This document shows, one piece after another, positions 22,119 to 30,998 of a stretch of DNA of 38,086 nucleotides. The notes beneath the pieces are model-generated. The model had not been told where the DNA came from and did not search any database. It worked only from the letters and a program-made list of their open reading frames with translations. The stretch is from JAVWHX01 sp036639875 (GTDB taxonomy: Bacteria > Bacillota_I > Bacilli_A > Erysipelotrichales > Coprobacillaceae). The stretch is from positions 1 through 38,086 of the forward strand of contig JAVWHX010000015.1 of assembly GCA_036639875.1 (NCBI GenBank), read 5' to 3'. The position numbers and the translations under genes were made by a program. The first letter of the stretch is position 1, and each line of letters opens with the position of its first letter.

Positions 22119-23465
22119 ATGGGAGTAGAAACATTAAATATTCCATTACCAGAAGATTTATTAAAATTAAAATGGAATGGACAGTTTGAATTACTTAAAG
22201 AAATGATAGATATAAGATTACAAAAGGATATTCCTTATCAATTAAAAGAAAGATTAATATTTGAAAGAGATATTATTGATATGATTCCTCAAGAATTTCC
22301 TTATACAAAAGAAACAGCTATTGCTTTATTAAAAGAGAAAATTAATGATTTTCAAGATAAAGAATTTGATGTCTTATTTAAAGATAATGCTTTTGAATTT
22401 ATCTTTATTGATTCAAAGATAAGATTTAAAAATGATTTTTATGAGAATCTTATAAAAACAAGAAAACAATATGCTTTAAGAAATAAAACAAGTATTGATA
22501 CATCAAATTATGATTTATTAGATGAGGTCATTACTCAAATGAAACAAACTGGAGAATTATCATATAAGATACATGTCAAAGTATGTCTTAAGATAAAAAA
22601 AGAATATGAAGAGATAGGAAATATCATTAAAGTTCATTTACCTATACCAATTGAATATGCTCAAGTAGAAGAATTAAATATTATCAAAACAATACCAGAA
22701 GCAACTCTCATTAATAATAATGATCAACCTCATCGCACTGTTTATTTTGAAGTTCCATTACAAGAAAATCAAGAATTTAGTGTTGAGTATGAGTTTGTTA
22801 ATCATTCCATTTATCAAGAACTAGATGCAAGTATTGTTAGTGATGAACATCCTGATTGTTGTTTAGAGGAGAAGTTACCACATATCATATTTACACCTTA
22901 TCTACAATCACTTGTTAAAGATGTGATAGGTGATGAAACCAATCCATTACTTAAGGCAAAGAAGATTTATGAATATATAACAAGTCATGTCATGTATTCT
23001 TATGTAAGGCCTTATATAACATTACCACCAATTGCTGAATATATGGCAACAGGACTGAAAGGAGATTGTGGTTTACAAGCGTTGTTATTTATTACAATGT
23101 GTAGAATTGCTAAGATTCCGGCATGTTGGCAAGCTGGTTTGTATGCAACACCAAAGGACATTGGTAATCATGATTGGGCAAGATTCTATATTGCGCCGTA
23201 TGGTTGGCTATATGCTGATTGTTCATTTGGAGGAAGTGGTTATCGAAATGGCTCTACATTAAGAAGAGATTTCTATTTTGGACATTTAGAACCATTTAGA
23301 ATCCCTAGTACGAGTGATTTTCAATGTTCTATGAATCCACCTATGAAATTTATGCGTCGTGATCCATATGATAATCAAACTGGAGAAGTAGAATATATTG
23401 ATCATCGTTTAATGAGTGAACAATATGATATGTATCAAGAAGTTATAGAGATAAAAGAAGTATAG
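22119..23465 (+). CDS. Transglutaminase-like superfamily protein (cytoplasmic)
   Basis: 448-aa protein. The C-terminal third has the transglutaminase/protease-like triad: KGDCGLQALLF with Cys317, NHDWARFYI with His351, and WLYADCSFGG with Asp367. The N-terminal 280 residues have no signal peptide and include an all-beta region preceding the core (KVHLPIPIEYAQVEELNI), as in other bacterial TGc proteins that act as proteases or amidases. The substrate is unknown. It follows the dehydrogenase at 10 bases and AAGGAG precedes the ATG, so the two are one operon. Confidence 0.85.
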   Translation: MGVETLNIPLPEDLLKLKWNGQFELLKEMIDIRLQKDIPYQLKERLIFERDIIDMIPQEFPYTKETAIALLKEKINDFQDKEFDVLFKDNAFEFIFIDSKIRFKNDFYENLIKTRKQYALRNKTSIDTSNYDLLDEVITQMKQTGELSYKIHVKVCLKIKKEYEEIGNIIKVHLPIPIEYAQVEELNIIKTIPEATLINNNDQPHRTVYFEVPLQENQEFSVEYEFVNHSIYQELDASIVSDEHPDCCLEEKLPHIIFTPYLQSLVKDVIGDETNPLLKAKKIYEYITSHVMYSYVRPYITLPPIAEYMATGLKGDCGLQALLFITMCRIAKIPACWQAGLYATPKDIGNHDWARFYIAPYGWLYADCSFGGSGYRNGSTLRRDFYFGHLEPFRIPSTSDFQCSMNPPMKFMRRDPYDNQTGEVEYIDHRLMSEQYDMYQEVIEIKEV

Positions 23466-23495
23466 TTAATAATGAAAAGATTTAAGGAGCAGATA

Positions 23496-24728
23496 ATGAA
23501 TAAATTGAAGTATATTATGTTTATAATTTTATCTTTGTTTTTCATTGTTGTTCTGTTTAATGTGTATAACAATGATACTGAAATAAAAATCAATGAGAGT
23601 GATGCGACAGTAACTATTCCCGATAGTGAAGTTAAAACAATAGAAAAAGAAATAAAAGAATTAAACTCTTATATAGAAATAGTTAAAAATAATGATATGT
23701 CTGGCTATTCTAAAGGGCAAGGTGTTCCAGCTTTGTCTAAACAAGGTGTTAAAAGTATTTATGATTCTTTTAAAGAAATAGATGCATCTGTTGAGGATGA
23801 ACAAGGATATTTTAATCTTCAAAATGTTGAAGTGTTTCATGAGTTTTTTAAAAAATATAATCAAGGCGAAAAGTGTAGATTTACTCATTATAAAATATTG
23901 TTGACAGGTAAATTGATTAGAAAAGATTTTATTCATGAAAATAATCAGACATATGTGTTTATATCTTCTCTAGATTTTAAAGATAATAAACTGTTTATTG
24001 AAGATATATATGGAAAACAAATAAAAAATCTTGCATATGATCAATATGGCTATTTCAGTTATGAGTATGTTCTTTCACAAGAAGGTAAGTTATATGGCGA
24101 ACAACAATACTCATGGATGAAGGTTGATCCTATGAGTGAGGAATTACGAGAATATAATCAAAGATATCTACAACCTATAAGTTATTATTGTAATAATATG
24201 TTTACTACGGATTGGACAAAAGAGAATGTTCAAAGTTTGAATTTTAATGATCTGATCGAATATTTATATATTATGGATACTGACAAAGCATTTCCAAATG
24301 AAAATTTTCCTCAAAGTTATGCGACAAATGTAAGAAGAATAGAAGCTTCATATTTTGAAAAGCTTATTCAAAAGTATTTTAATATCAAGACTAGTCAAAT
24401 TCAAAATCATAATTTTTATGATAAAGAAACAAATTCTTATCCTTATTTAGAATTGTGTTGTAGAGCTTCCCATTGGCAATTACCAGAATTATTCTCAGAA
24501 GTTACTAAAGTTGAAAAAACAGGTAATGATTTAACTTTAACAGTTCATGTTATGGGATATGAAGAAGGCTACCCATTTGCTTTTGCTCATCAAGTAACTA
24601 TTGAGAATAATGGAGATTCATTTCAATATATTTCTAATCAAATTATTCCATCAACTGATAATAAAATTCCGGATTATACACCCGGAATTAATGAAGAAAT
24701 TATGAAAGACTACAATGAGACAAACTAA
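23496..24728 (+). CDS. Unknown membrane-anchored extracellular protein, 410 aa
   Basis: Not recognised with confidence. AAGGAGC lies 7 bases before the ATG at 23496; an earlier in-frame ATG at 23472 lacks one. Residues 3-25 form an N-terminal helix (KLKYIMFIILSLFFIVVLF), with no lipobox cysteine, followed by a coiled-coil-like acidic stretch (SEVKTIEKEIKELNSYIEIV) and a mixed external domain with repeated Tyr and Asn. The C-terminal part (ELCCRASHWQLPELFSEV) carries a Cys pair. It converges with the pilus-like operon and shares its terminator. Confidence 0.75.
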   Translation: MNKLKYIMFIILSLFFIVVLFNVYNNDTEIKINESDATVTIPDSEVKTIEKEIKELNSYIEIVKNNDMSGYSKGQGVPALSKQGVKSIYDSFKEIDASVEDEQGYFNLQNVEVFHEFFKKYNQGEKCRFTHYKILLTGKLIRKDFIHENNQTYVFISSLDFKDNKLFIEDIYGKQIKNLAYDQYGYFSYEYVLSQEGKLYGEQQYSWMKVDPMSEELREYNQRYLQPISYYCNNMFTTDWTKENVQSLNFNDLIEYLYIMDTDKAFPNENFPQSYATNVRRIEASYFEKLIQKYFNIKTSQIQNHNFYDKETNSYPYLELCCRASHWQLPELFSEVTKVEKTGNDLTLTVHVMGYEEGYPFAFAHQVTIENNGDSFQYISNQIIPSTDNKIPDYTPGINEEIMKDYNETN

Positions 24729-24738
24729 ATGTATAAAT

Positions 24739-24770
24739 AAAAATAAGATATCCGAAGATATCTTATTTTG
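24739..24770. terminator. Bidirectional terminator between the 23496 gene and pilT
   Basis: AAATAAGATATC-CGAA-GATATCTTATTT is a perfect 12-bp stem that overlaps the pilT stop codon. T-rich tracts lie on both sides. The stem core is the same as at 18623-18648. Confidence 0.85.
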
Positions 24771-25827
24771 CGTTCATTTTTCTTTTTAGGACTTCAGAGT
24801 TCATAGCATAAGTAAGAGCGGTATCCTGTGTGATGATACCATCTTGATAAGCTTTTAATAAACTATCATCCATACTTATCATATTTTCATGAGCACTTGA
24901 AGCAATTGTTCCATCTATTTGATGAATCTTATTCTCACGAATAAGATTTTTAATTGCTGGTGTAGCAACCATAACTTCAAATATAGGAATTAACTTTCCA
25001 TCAATTGTTGGAACCAATTGTTGAGATATAACAGTTTCTAAAGTCATTGCTAATTGAGTTGCAATTTGATGTTGTTGATTAGCAGGGAAGATATCGATAA
25101 TACGATCAATTGTATTAGCAGCACCTAAAGTATGTAATGTAGAAATAACTGTATGACCAGTTTCAGCAGCTGTTAAAGCAATACTGATCGTTTCATAATC
25201 ACGCATCTCTCCTAATAGTATAACATCAGGAGATTGTCTTAATGCAGCACGTAGACCACTGACATAAGTTTCACTATCTAAAGATATCTCTCTTTGTGAG
25301 ATAATGCTTTTATTATGGGTATGAAGATGTTCAATTGGATCTTCTAATGTAATAATATGTTTAGCTTGTGTTTTGTTGATATGATCAATCATGCATGCTT
25401 GAGTTGTACTTTTTCCTGTACCCGCAGGTCCTGATACTAAGACTAATCCTTTTTTAACATCTACTAAATCAATAATACTTTGACTAATGCTTAAATCCTG
25501 TATATTAGGTAGAGCAAATGAAATAACACGGATAACAGCAGCTAGAGATCCACGTTGACGATATGCACTGACACGGAAACGTGATAATGAAGCAACTGAG
25601 AAAGAAAAATCATCATCTCCAGTTTCGTTTAATCTTTTCATTTCTCTTTGATTAGAAATCTTATAGATTTCATTAATTAATTCTGTTGTATCATGAGGAT
25701 GAAGTTTTTCTTCATTCGCAATCACCAATTGCCCATATACCTTAAATGTGACTGGTTGACCTGCAATAATAAAGATATCGGCAGCTCCTTCTTGTACAGC
25801 TTTTGTTAAAATATCAATAATTTTCAT
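24763..25827 (-). CDS. pilT: PilT-class type IV pilus ATPase
   Basis: 354-aa hexameric ATPase of the PilT retraction class. Walker A GPAGTGKST (133-141), Asp-box ITLEDPIEH (159-167), Walker B VILLGEMRD (202-210) and His-box TGHTVISTLHT (223-233) are all present. The C-terminal AIKNLIRENKIHQI matches the AIRNLIRE motif that marks PilT rather than PilB. It is the last gene of the pilus-like operon and the only ATPase in it, so it must either power assembly itself or work with a PilB encoded elsewhere. Confidence 0.95.
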   Translation of the reverse strand: MKIIDILTKAVQEGAADIFIIAGQPVTFKVYGQLVIANEEKLHPHDTTELINEIYKISNQREMKRLNETGDDDFSFSVASLSRFRVSAYRQRGSLAAVIRVISFALPNIQDLSISQSIIDLVDVKKGLVLVSGPAGTGKSTTQACMIDHINKTQAKHIITLEDPIEHLHTHNKSIISQREISLDSETYVSGLRAALRQSPDVILLGEMRDYETISIALTAAETGHTVISTLHTLGAANTIDRIIDIFPANQQHQIATQLAMTLETVISQQLVPTIDGKLIPIFEVMVATPAIKNLIRENKIHQIDGTIASSAHENMISMDDSLLKAYQDGIITQDTALTYAMNSEVLKRKMNAK

Positions 25828-25839
25828 ATGTTATCTCCC

Positions 25840-26298
25840 TTATAAGATGTTGATTTTGTTATCTGGAGCCCATTCTTGACTTGGCATTATATCCCAGACC
25901 TTGAGTTGATAAAACTTATCTCCTGGATAAAGAACTTCTATTTCTACATGTAATTTTTGTTTATTATTAATAAGATCAAAAGTAATAATATGATCTTCAA
26001 TCTTTATACTTGAATCAATTTGATTAACTTTTTCTATGAATGAAAAGTATTCGTTTTGAGATTTTGCTTGTAAATAGTTTTGATATAATTGATTATCAAT
26101 CTTTTCTAAAAAAGCTTCTCCTTGATTGCATAACTCATAATATTGTGTTTTATGTTGAATACTTTTTTGACTTAAATCAATATTTGATTTAGCACTTACA
26201 AGTGAAAGAACAGCAAATGTGACTAAACACAATATAACAAATACAGTTAAAAAAGATATAATTCCAATATTCATTGTTATCTTTGTTTGTTTTTTCAT
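25840..26298 (-). CDS. Pseudopilin-like small membrane protein, 152 aa
   Basis: N-terminal Lys-rich cytoplasmic stretch (MKKQTKITMNIGIIS), one hydrophobic helix (about 12-35) and an extracellular domain (about 36-152) with an acidic alpha/beta character. There is no Glu at the +5 position and no GFxxxE motif, so it is not a standard class III prepilin, but size and layout match minor pseudopilins. It overlaps the upstream gene by 4 bases (ATGA) and lies 12 bases before pilT. Function is inferred from the operon. Confidence 0.7.
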   Translation of the reverse strand: MKKQTKITMNIGIISFLTVFVILCLVTFAVLSLVSAKSNIDLSQKSIQHKTQYYELCNQGEAFLEKIDNQLYQNYLQAKSQNEYFSFIEKVNQIDSSIKIEDHIITFDLINNKQKLHVEIEVLYPGDKFYQLKVWDIMPSQEWAPDNKINIL

Positions 26299-26693
26299 AA
26301 GACAACACCATCCTTAACTGTTCTTTGTTGATAAGATTGACAATTAATACGATAAAGTTCTTGATCTTGATAAAGAATACAAATCACTAATGTATTCGCT
26401 TTTTCTACCAATAAAGCCTTATAATCAGAATGATTAGATACAACATTCCACTGCTCATCAAAATAAATATATCCATCTTTATCAGCTTTATAATACTCTT
26501 CCAATTTTTGACTTCGATAAGTTTCTGCAATATTACTGGCTGCCATAGTTGCATGAGTCAAACGAAGGTTATCATTATTCATTGTATGTGCTTTTGCAAA
26601 AACTTGAATACATATCGCACTAGCAAGAGCAAAAAACAATATTGCAATAATTAATTCCATAAGAAACAAACTTGTTTTATTATAACGTTTCAT
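26295..26693 (-). CDS. Type IV prepilin-like protein, 132 aa
   Basis: A short basic leader (MKRYNKTS) precedes LFLMELIIAILFFALASAI, in which the Glu is fifth after the probable cleavage point, as in type IV prepilins; Ser rather than Gly would be at -1. After the helix come about 95 residues with LTHATMAASNIAETYRSQ and a short beta region. The overlap with the DUF4860 gene upstream and the 25840 gene downstream (4 bases each) marks coupled translation. It is the best pilin-like candidate in the operon. Confidence 0.8.
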   Translation of the reverse strand: MKRYNKTSLFLMELIIAILFFALASAICIQVFAKAHTMNNDNLRLTHATMAASNIAETYRSQKLEEYYKADKDGYIYFDEQWNVVSNHSDYKALLVEKANTLVICILYQDQELYRINCQSYQQRTVKDGVVL

Positions 26694-27178
26694 GATGAAA
26701 GGTCTCCTTTCATTAATGAAATATAACTTTCATGAGATTTGTTGTTAATAGAAAGTGAAATAGATAATAGATTTTGGTTTATCTTCATTGATAATGAATC
26801 TATTTGCATGATGTTTTCTCCAGCATCTTTTTGAAAACTTTCTTCATCACTTATAAATAATTCTTTAAGTTGATTATCATAAAGATAGATATATGTTGTA
26901 TAAGTTTTACTATTATATGTTTTATGAATAGATAAGACTTCAATATTATCTTTTATCTGAATTTCAATGTTATTTCCATCATCATTTTGATGAACTTTTT
27001 CAGTTATATAATCTATCGCAACATGATTATGAAAATTAATATCCATTGTATCTACTGTTGAAGAATAAACCCGACTTCCAATATAAACAACAGCTAAAGC
27101 ACTTAATGTAAAAACGCAGAATAATGCTAATACAAAGAGTATATCTATAGTATGTTGTTTTTCATTTTGACTCTTCAT
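26690..27178 (-). CDS. DUF4860-like membrane protein of the pilus-like operon
   Basis: 162-aa protein with the opening QHTIDILFVLALFCVFTLSA, typical as I recall of DUF4860 proteins found with type IV pilus-like genes in clostridia. One N-terminal helix is followed by an extracellular domain of short beta strands (IEIQIKDNIEVLSIHKTY). No prepilin cleavage motif is seen. GGAGGTGCTA lies before the ATG. It overlaps the next gene by 4 bases. It is likely a minor pseudopilin or assembly component. Confidence 0.75.
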   Translation of the reverse strand: MKSQNEKQHTIDILFVLALFCVFTLSALAVVYIGSRVYSSTVDTMDINFHNHVAIDYITEKVHQNDDGNNIEIQIKDNIEVLSIHKTYNSKTYTTYIYLYDNQLKELFISDEESFQKDAGENIMQIDSLSMKINQNLLSISLSINNKSHESYISLMKGDLSS

Positions 27179-27192
27179 ATTAGCACCTCCTT

Positions 27193-27489
27193 TTATTTTT
27201 TAATAACTGATACACTAGGCATGATATTACTTGCAATGACTTCGTAATCAATGACAAAATCATCTTTGTTATAAATAATGTGATATTCACTAATAAGATA
27301 ATCTAAACTTTGTGGATAACTTCCTTCAATTGCATAACATTCAACAATACCTCTATATAAGGCTTGTTCTAAACTCTTTTTTTGATTGTCTTGAGTACTC
27401 TTTGATGTTGAATAAAAACCCAAACAAATGATAATAGAAATCATAAGAAATGAAACAATTTGAAATAAATAACGACGTATAAAACGCAT
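27193..27489 (-). CDS. GspG-like small pseudopilin candidate, 98 aa
   Basis: One N-terminal helix (YLFQIVSFLMISIIICLGFY) after a basic MRFIRR leader, then about 70 external residues with YAIEGSYPQSLDYLISEY, resembling the YxxxxGxYPxSLxxL segment of GspG/type II pseudopilins. A canonical GFTxxE motif is absent. It starts 1 base after the pilC-type gene. The assignment is by that segment and the operon. Confidence 0.7.
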   Translation of the reverse strand: MRFIRRYLFQIVSFLMISIIICLGFYSTSKSTQDNQKKSLEQALYRGIVECYAIEGSYPQSLDYLISEYHIIYNKDDFVIDYEVIASNIMPSVSVIKK

Positions 27490-27490
27490 A

Positions 27491-28531
27491 CTATAAACTC
27501 GACATGATGCTAATCAGTGGCATCATAATACTCAATAATATTAAACCAACCATAATTGATAATATAGCAACCAATGTTGGTTCAATAATACTAATTAAGT
27601 GAGTCATTTTTTCATTTGTTTCATTATCATATTTATCTGCAATATCTTTTAGAATAGCATCCATACCACCAGTCTTATATCCAATCTTGATAAGTCTTCC
27701 ATAGATTCCGGTTAAAACTCCAGCTTCACATAAACATGTTGCAACATCAGTTGAGTTCAATAACTCTTGAGCATGAGTGATTTTACCTTTTAGAGCTTTA
27801 TGAGAGACAAGTTGTTTCGACATTTCAATACTTTGATCAATATTAAGCCCACTACTTAATGCGATTGCCATTCCACTTGTAAATTGAGATAATGCAAGCT
27901 TTAAAGAAATATCACGCGTCAAACGACATCTTGTTAAAAAGTTATAGAAGTTTTCTCTACCTTTGGTATTTCTTGTAAAGAAGAAATAGAAGATGATACC
28001 AATAATAAAGATAGCAATAAAGATATATGAGTAAGAAGATAAAACATTTCCTACATCAAGAACAACCTTAGAAAAACCAGTAATAGAACTTCCTAATTGT
28101 TCAAAAACACGATTAAAGATTGGAAGAACTTGAGTAATTAAAACCAAGACAACCAATAACATCATAATAATCATTATAAAAGGATAAGAAACAGCACTCT
28201 TAATATTTTCACTATTTTCATAGAGTCTTTCATAATGTGTACCAAGAGAAGATAAAACTTCTTCTAATCTTCCTGATACTTCTCCAATATGAATCATATC
28301 TAACATATATCGAGGAAAAGCATTCGTCTTTGATAAAGCTTCATAAAACGTTTCTCCTACCTGTAATTCACTTTGAATAGAAGATAAAAGAGTACTCATA
28401 AAATCTTCACGAGAATCCTCTTGCATAATAGAAATCCCTTCATAACTTGAAATACCCGCATGAAGAATCATTGCCATTTGATTACAAAAAGAAGCAATTT
28501 CATTGTTTGTTAGTGCTTTGTTTTTTTTCAT
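27491..28531 (-). CDS. PilC/GspF-family inner-membrane platform protein
   Basis: 346-aa platform protein of type IV pili and type II secretion. Two T2SSF repeats are visible: IASFCNQMAMILHAGISSYEGI at about residue 13 and LALSQFTSGMAIALSSGLNIDQ at about 210; membrane helices occur at about 125-150, 170-190 and 318-342 (AILSIMVGLILLSIMMPLISI). The ATG at 28531 follows AAGGAGG at 11 bases; a GTG at 28540 is too close to it. The first domain has MIHIGEVSGRLEEVL, the typical GExxGxLxE motif. Confidence 0.93.
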   Translation of the reverse strand: MKKNKALTNNEIASFCNQMAMILHAGISSYEGISIMQEDSREDFMSTLLSSIQSELQVGETFYEALSKTNAFPRYMLDMIHIGEVSGRLEEVLSSLGTHYERLYENSENIKSAVSYPFIMIIMMLLVVLVLITQVLPIFNRVFEQLGSSITGFSKVVLDVGNVLSSYSYIFIAIFIIGIIFYFFFTRNTKGRENFYNFLTRCRLTRDISLKLALSQFTSGMAIALSSGLNIDQSIEMSKQLVSHKALKGKITHAQELLNSTDVATCLCEAGVLTGIYGRLIKIGYKTGGMDAILKDIADKYDNETNEKMTHLISIIEPTLVAILSIMVGLILLSIMMPLISIMSSL

Positions 28532-28547
28532 TATATTCACACCCTCC

Positions 28548-29492
28548 TTAGTACATATATTTGACTGAATAATTATTTTTGTTTGTTATAAAATCTTTAA
28601 TTGTATCACTATTGTTATTATCAGCTGCAAAAGTCGGATCCATCATCGACCAATTCTTACCATCAAACTCTATAAAATTATCAACCCAACCAATTTCTTT
28701 AATATAAACCCCAATCCAAGCATGATAGACATTCCCTTCATCAGTAATCGCATTACCAATCATCATACGGGTTGGTATTTTTTGAGTTCTTAACATTGTT
28801 GCCATTAAAGCAGCATAATCAAAACAAATTCCCTTTTTACTTTCTAATATCTCATCAACATTAGGAAGATATCCTGCCATTTCTCCAGCCTTTGCTTTTT
28901 CAGCTTTTTCATCATCATACTTGATATTATCAATAATATAATTATAAACACGCTCAATAACATCTATATCAGTATCAGAACCACTAGCTATCTCTTTTCC
29001 TTTTTGAATAGTTTTTGTATCTTTATTGTAGTTAACATATTGATTAGGATAAAGAAAAGGAGTGTATTCATTTTTTAATTCTATTTTATATTGTTTTGTA
29101 TATAGTTTACTATAAGTGTTTCCATGGGCATTTTCAAATGCTTGAAAAGTATAAGTTCCATTATTACCAGTTAAAGGAAAAATATTATATCCCTCTAAAA
29201 CATCATAAGTATAAGGAGTGTCTTCACCAGGGTTTTTAATCTGTACTTTAACTTTAGGATTGTCACCAGAATATTTCACCATAACATAACCATCTTCACT
29301 ATGAGAAATATCAAAAATAATCTTATTATTTCCAAAAGTTTTTTTATTATCAGCTAGTGTTTCTAATATAACAGGAGTATTATCACGAGTCCCATTACCA
29401 TGAGAAGAACTTGGTTTATCAGAGGTACATCCTGTCATAAATAGACAGAAACAAATGAAGGATAAGAAAAAGGAAAAACACTTTGTCTTCAC
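28548..29492 (-). CDS. Lipoprotein with transglutaminase-like domain
   Basis: 314-aa lipoprotein. The signal peptide ends in a lipobox FMTGC with Cys22. A GTG start is needed, since no ATG lies before it. Residues 30-150 are beta-rich, and the transglutaminase-like core follows: KGICFDYAALMATML with Cys223, VYHAWIGVY with His257, and SMMDPTFAA with Asp285. It is the first gene of the pilus-like operon, 16 bases before the GspF-like gene. It could process or crosslink pilus or fibre subunits outside the membrane; this is inference. Confidence 0.87.
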   Translation of the reverse strand: MKTKCFSFFLSFICFCLFMTGCTSDKPSSSHGNGTRDNTPVILETLADNKKTFGNNKIIFDISHSEDGYVMVKYSGDNPKVKVQIKNPGEDTPYTYDVLEGYNIFPLTGNNGTYTFQAFENAHGNTYSKLYTKQYKIELKNEYTPFLYPNQYVNYNKDTKTIQKGKEIASGSDTDIDVIERVYNYIIDNIKYDDEKAEKAKAGEMAGYLPNVDEILESKKGICFDYAALMATMLRTQKIPTRMMIGNAITDEGNVYHAWIGVYIKEIGWVDNFIEFDGKNWSMMDPTFAADNNNSDTIKDFITNKNNYSVKYMY

Positions 29493-29524
29493 TTTCTCTC
29501 ACACCCTTTCTTCAATATATTCTT

Positions 29525-29553
29525 ATTATACTCGATACATAAAAAAAAAACAA
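29525..29553 (-). promoter_or_regulatory. Promoter of the pilus-like operon
   Basis: On the minus strand TTGTTT (29553-29548), 17 bases, TATAAT (29530-29525), with the GTG start about 32 bases downstream. The spacer is almost all T. Confidence 0.55.
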
Positions 29554-29563
29554 ACAAAGCAGA

Positions 29564-29625
29564 GGTCACAAATAAATACATATTTTATCACCTGTGTGAC
29601 CATTGGTGAGACTTGCAAGTGATAA
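29564..29625. promoter_or_regulatory. Nested inverted repeats between the pilus-like and TasA-like operons
   Basis: GGTCACA (29564-29570) pairs with TGTGACC (29595-29601). TTATCAC (29585-29591) pairs with GTGATAA (29619-29625), and TCACC (29588-29592) with GGTGA (29605-29609). These overlap, so they are alternative structures or a set of binding sites for a shared regulator of the two divergent operons. Confidence 0.5.
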
Positions 29626-29658
29626 ACTATAGATGTAAAAGAGATAGGAGGCTTATAT

Positions 29659-30264
29659 ATGAAAAAGAAAATGGCTTTAATAATGCTAGGATTTGGTCTT
29701 ATTATGACAATTACTGTTGGTGGAACGTATGCTGTATTCCAAGCTGATGGAGAAGCGGTGACTACTCAAATGACAACAACTTCTTTAGATATATCTTTAG
29801 AAGGAAGTCGTTCACAAATTCAATTTGATAACTTAGTAGCAGGACAACCAATCTCTAAACAATTATCAGTAAAGAATACAAAAGAAACTCCTCTTTATAC
29901 GAGGGTTACTATTAAGAAGTATTGGTTGAATGCTAATAATGAAAAAGATTTTGATGCTAGTTCATCTCAAATCAAGTTAAATTATAATCAAAAAGAATGG
30001 TTAAGAGCTTCTAATGATGAGAATGGTGAAGAAGTTGTTCTTTATTATAAGAATGCTTTAGCACAAAATCAAAAGACAGAAAACTTCTTAGAAAGTATTG
30101 TTGTTCCTAAAGACTTAGGAAATGCAGATCAAGGTAAAAAGTTTGCATTAGACATAAGAGTAGATGCTATTCAAGCTTATAATGTGAAAGATGCTATGTT
30201 AAACCAATGGGGTGTTCTTGCTAATGTAGATCAAAATGGTTTGATTTCAAAAATAGAAAGATAG
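29659..30264 (+). CDS. TasA/CalY-like fibre protein (first)
   Basis: 201-aa exported protein of the camelysin/TasA type. The signal peptide carries GGTYAVFQADG (21-31), similar to SipW-dependent signals (TxAxFxD). The mature part has the jelly-roll pattern typical of the family: LDISLEGSRSQIQFDNLVAGQPISKQLSVKNTKE followed by TRVTIKKYW. Such proteins form amyloid-like extracellular fibres in biofilms in Bacillus. It is the first gene of the surface operon, and both SipW-type peptidases lie downstream. AGGAGG precedes the ATG. Confidence 0.82.
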   Translation: MKKKMALIMLGFGLIMTITVGGTYAVFQADGEAVTTQMTTTSLDISLEGSRSQIQFDNLVAGQPISKQLSVKNTKETPLYTRVTIKKYWLNANNEKDFDASSSQIKLNYNQKEWLRASNDENGEEVVLYYKNALAQNQKTENFLESIVVPKDLGNADQGKKFALDIRVDAIQAYNVKDAMLNQWGVLANVDQNGLISKIER

Positions 30265-30275
30265 GAGTGAAAATT

Positions 30276-30998
30276 ATGAAAAGAATAATAATAAGTTTTA
30301 TAGTCATGATTGCATTGATGCTTAATATAGCTCCACTTAAAGCAGAGCAAACACCAACAGTTACTTTTGATGGAACATCTTCATTAAAATATAATACCGA
30401 TGTTAATGAATTCTCAAAAGTATTTGAAGGTATGGTTCCTTCTGAAACAAGAACATTAAATATTCAATTAGATAATCAATACTCTAAAGATGTTAACTTC
30501 TATATGTCTACAGAAGTATTAAAAGTATTTGAAGATGCAATCACTAAAACAAATGGAGCTTATAAAGTATCATTAATCTTAAATCAAGATAATCAAAAAA
30601 CAGTTATCTATGGTGGAGATGATGCATTGATAGGGACTGATGAAAATGGTTTATATGATTTAAATGGAGCTTTAAGTGATAAATATATGATTGCTCGTGT
30701 TAAAGCAAACAAACAAGCAACAGTTTCAATGAGTGTAACTTTAGATGGTGTCACTATGAAAAATGAATATCAAGGTTTACCCAGTACTTTAAAATTTGAT
30801 TTTACTGCTCAATATGATGAACCACAAACAAATACAGTAATTAATAAAATTGTGAATACAAAATATATAGATCAAGTTATAGAAAAAGTAAAAACAGGCG
30901 ATCCAACAACAATAACTTTATTAGCTGTTACATTGGTATTAGCTGGATCAGCAATTGCAATTTTTGTAAGAAAGGGAGGTAAGAAACATGAAAAATAA
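30276..30998 (+). CDS. Sortase-type anchored surface protein
   Basis: 240-aa protein. Signal peptide 1-23 (KRIIISFIVMIALMLNI, cut near KAE). The mature part is beta-rich, with LNIQLDNQYSKDVNFYMSTEV, resembling camelysin-type jelly-roll strands. The C-terminus has EKVKTGDPTT, then a hydrophobic helix and RKGGKKHEK, which reads as a cell-wall sorting signal with a VKTGD motif instead of LPXTG. The ATG at 30276 has TAGGAGTGA upstream; a GTG at 30267 is inside that site. It probably links the TasA-like fibre to the wall or membrane. Confidence 0.8.
   Translation: MKRIIISFIVMIALMLNIAPLKAEQTPTVTFDGTSSLKYNTDVNEFSKVFEGMVPSETRTLNIQLDNQYSKDVNFYMSTEVLKVFEDAITKTNGAYKVSLILNQDNQKTVIYGGDDALIGTDENGLYDLNGALSDKYMIARVKANKQATVSMSVTLDGVTMKNEYQGLPSTLKFDFTAQYDEPQTNTVINKIVNTKYIDQVIEKVKTGDPTTITLLAVTLVLAGSAIAIFVRKGGKKHEK

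Noticed and set aside
23661..23936. Minus-strand frame inside the 23496 gene
   Set aside because: No start signal and Phe/Asn-rich composition typical of antisense AT-rich DNA.
29564..29640. Riboswitch (c-di-GMP or similar) before the first TasA-like gene
   Set aside because: Inverted repeats exist, but no known aptamer signature could be matched by eye; kept only as a finding on repeats.
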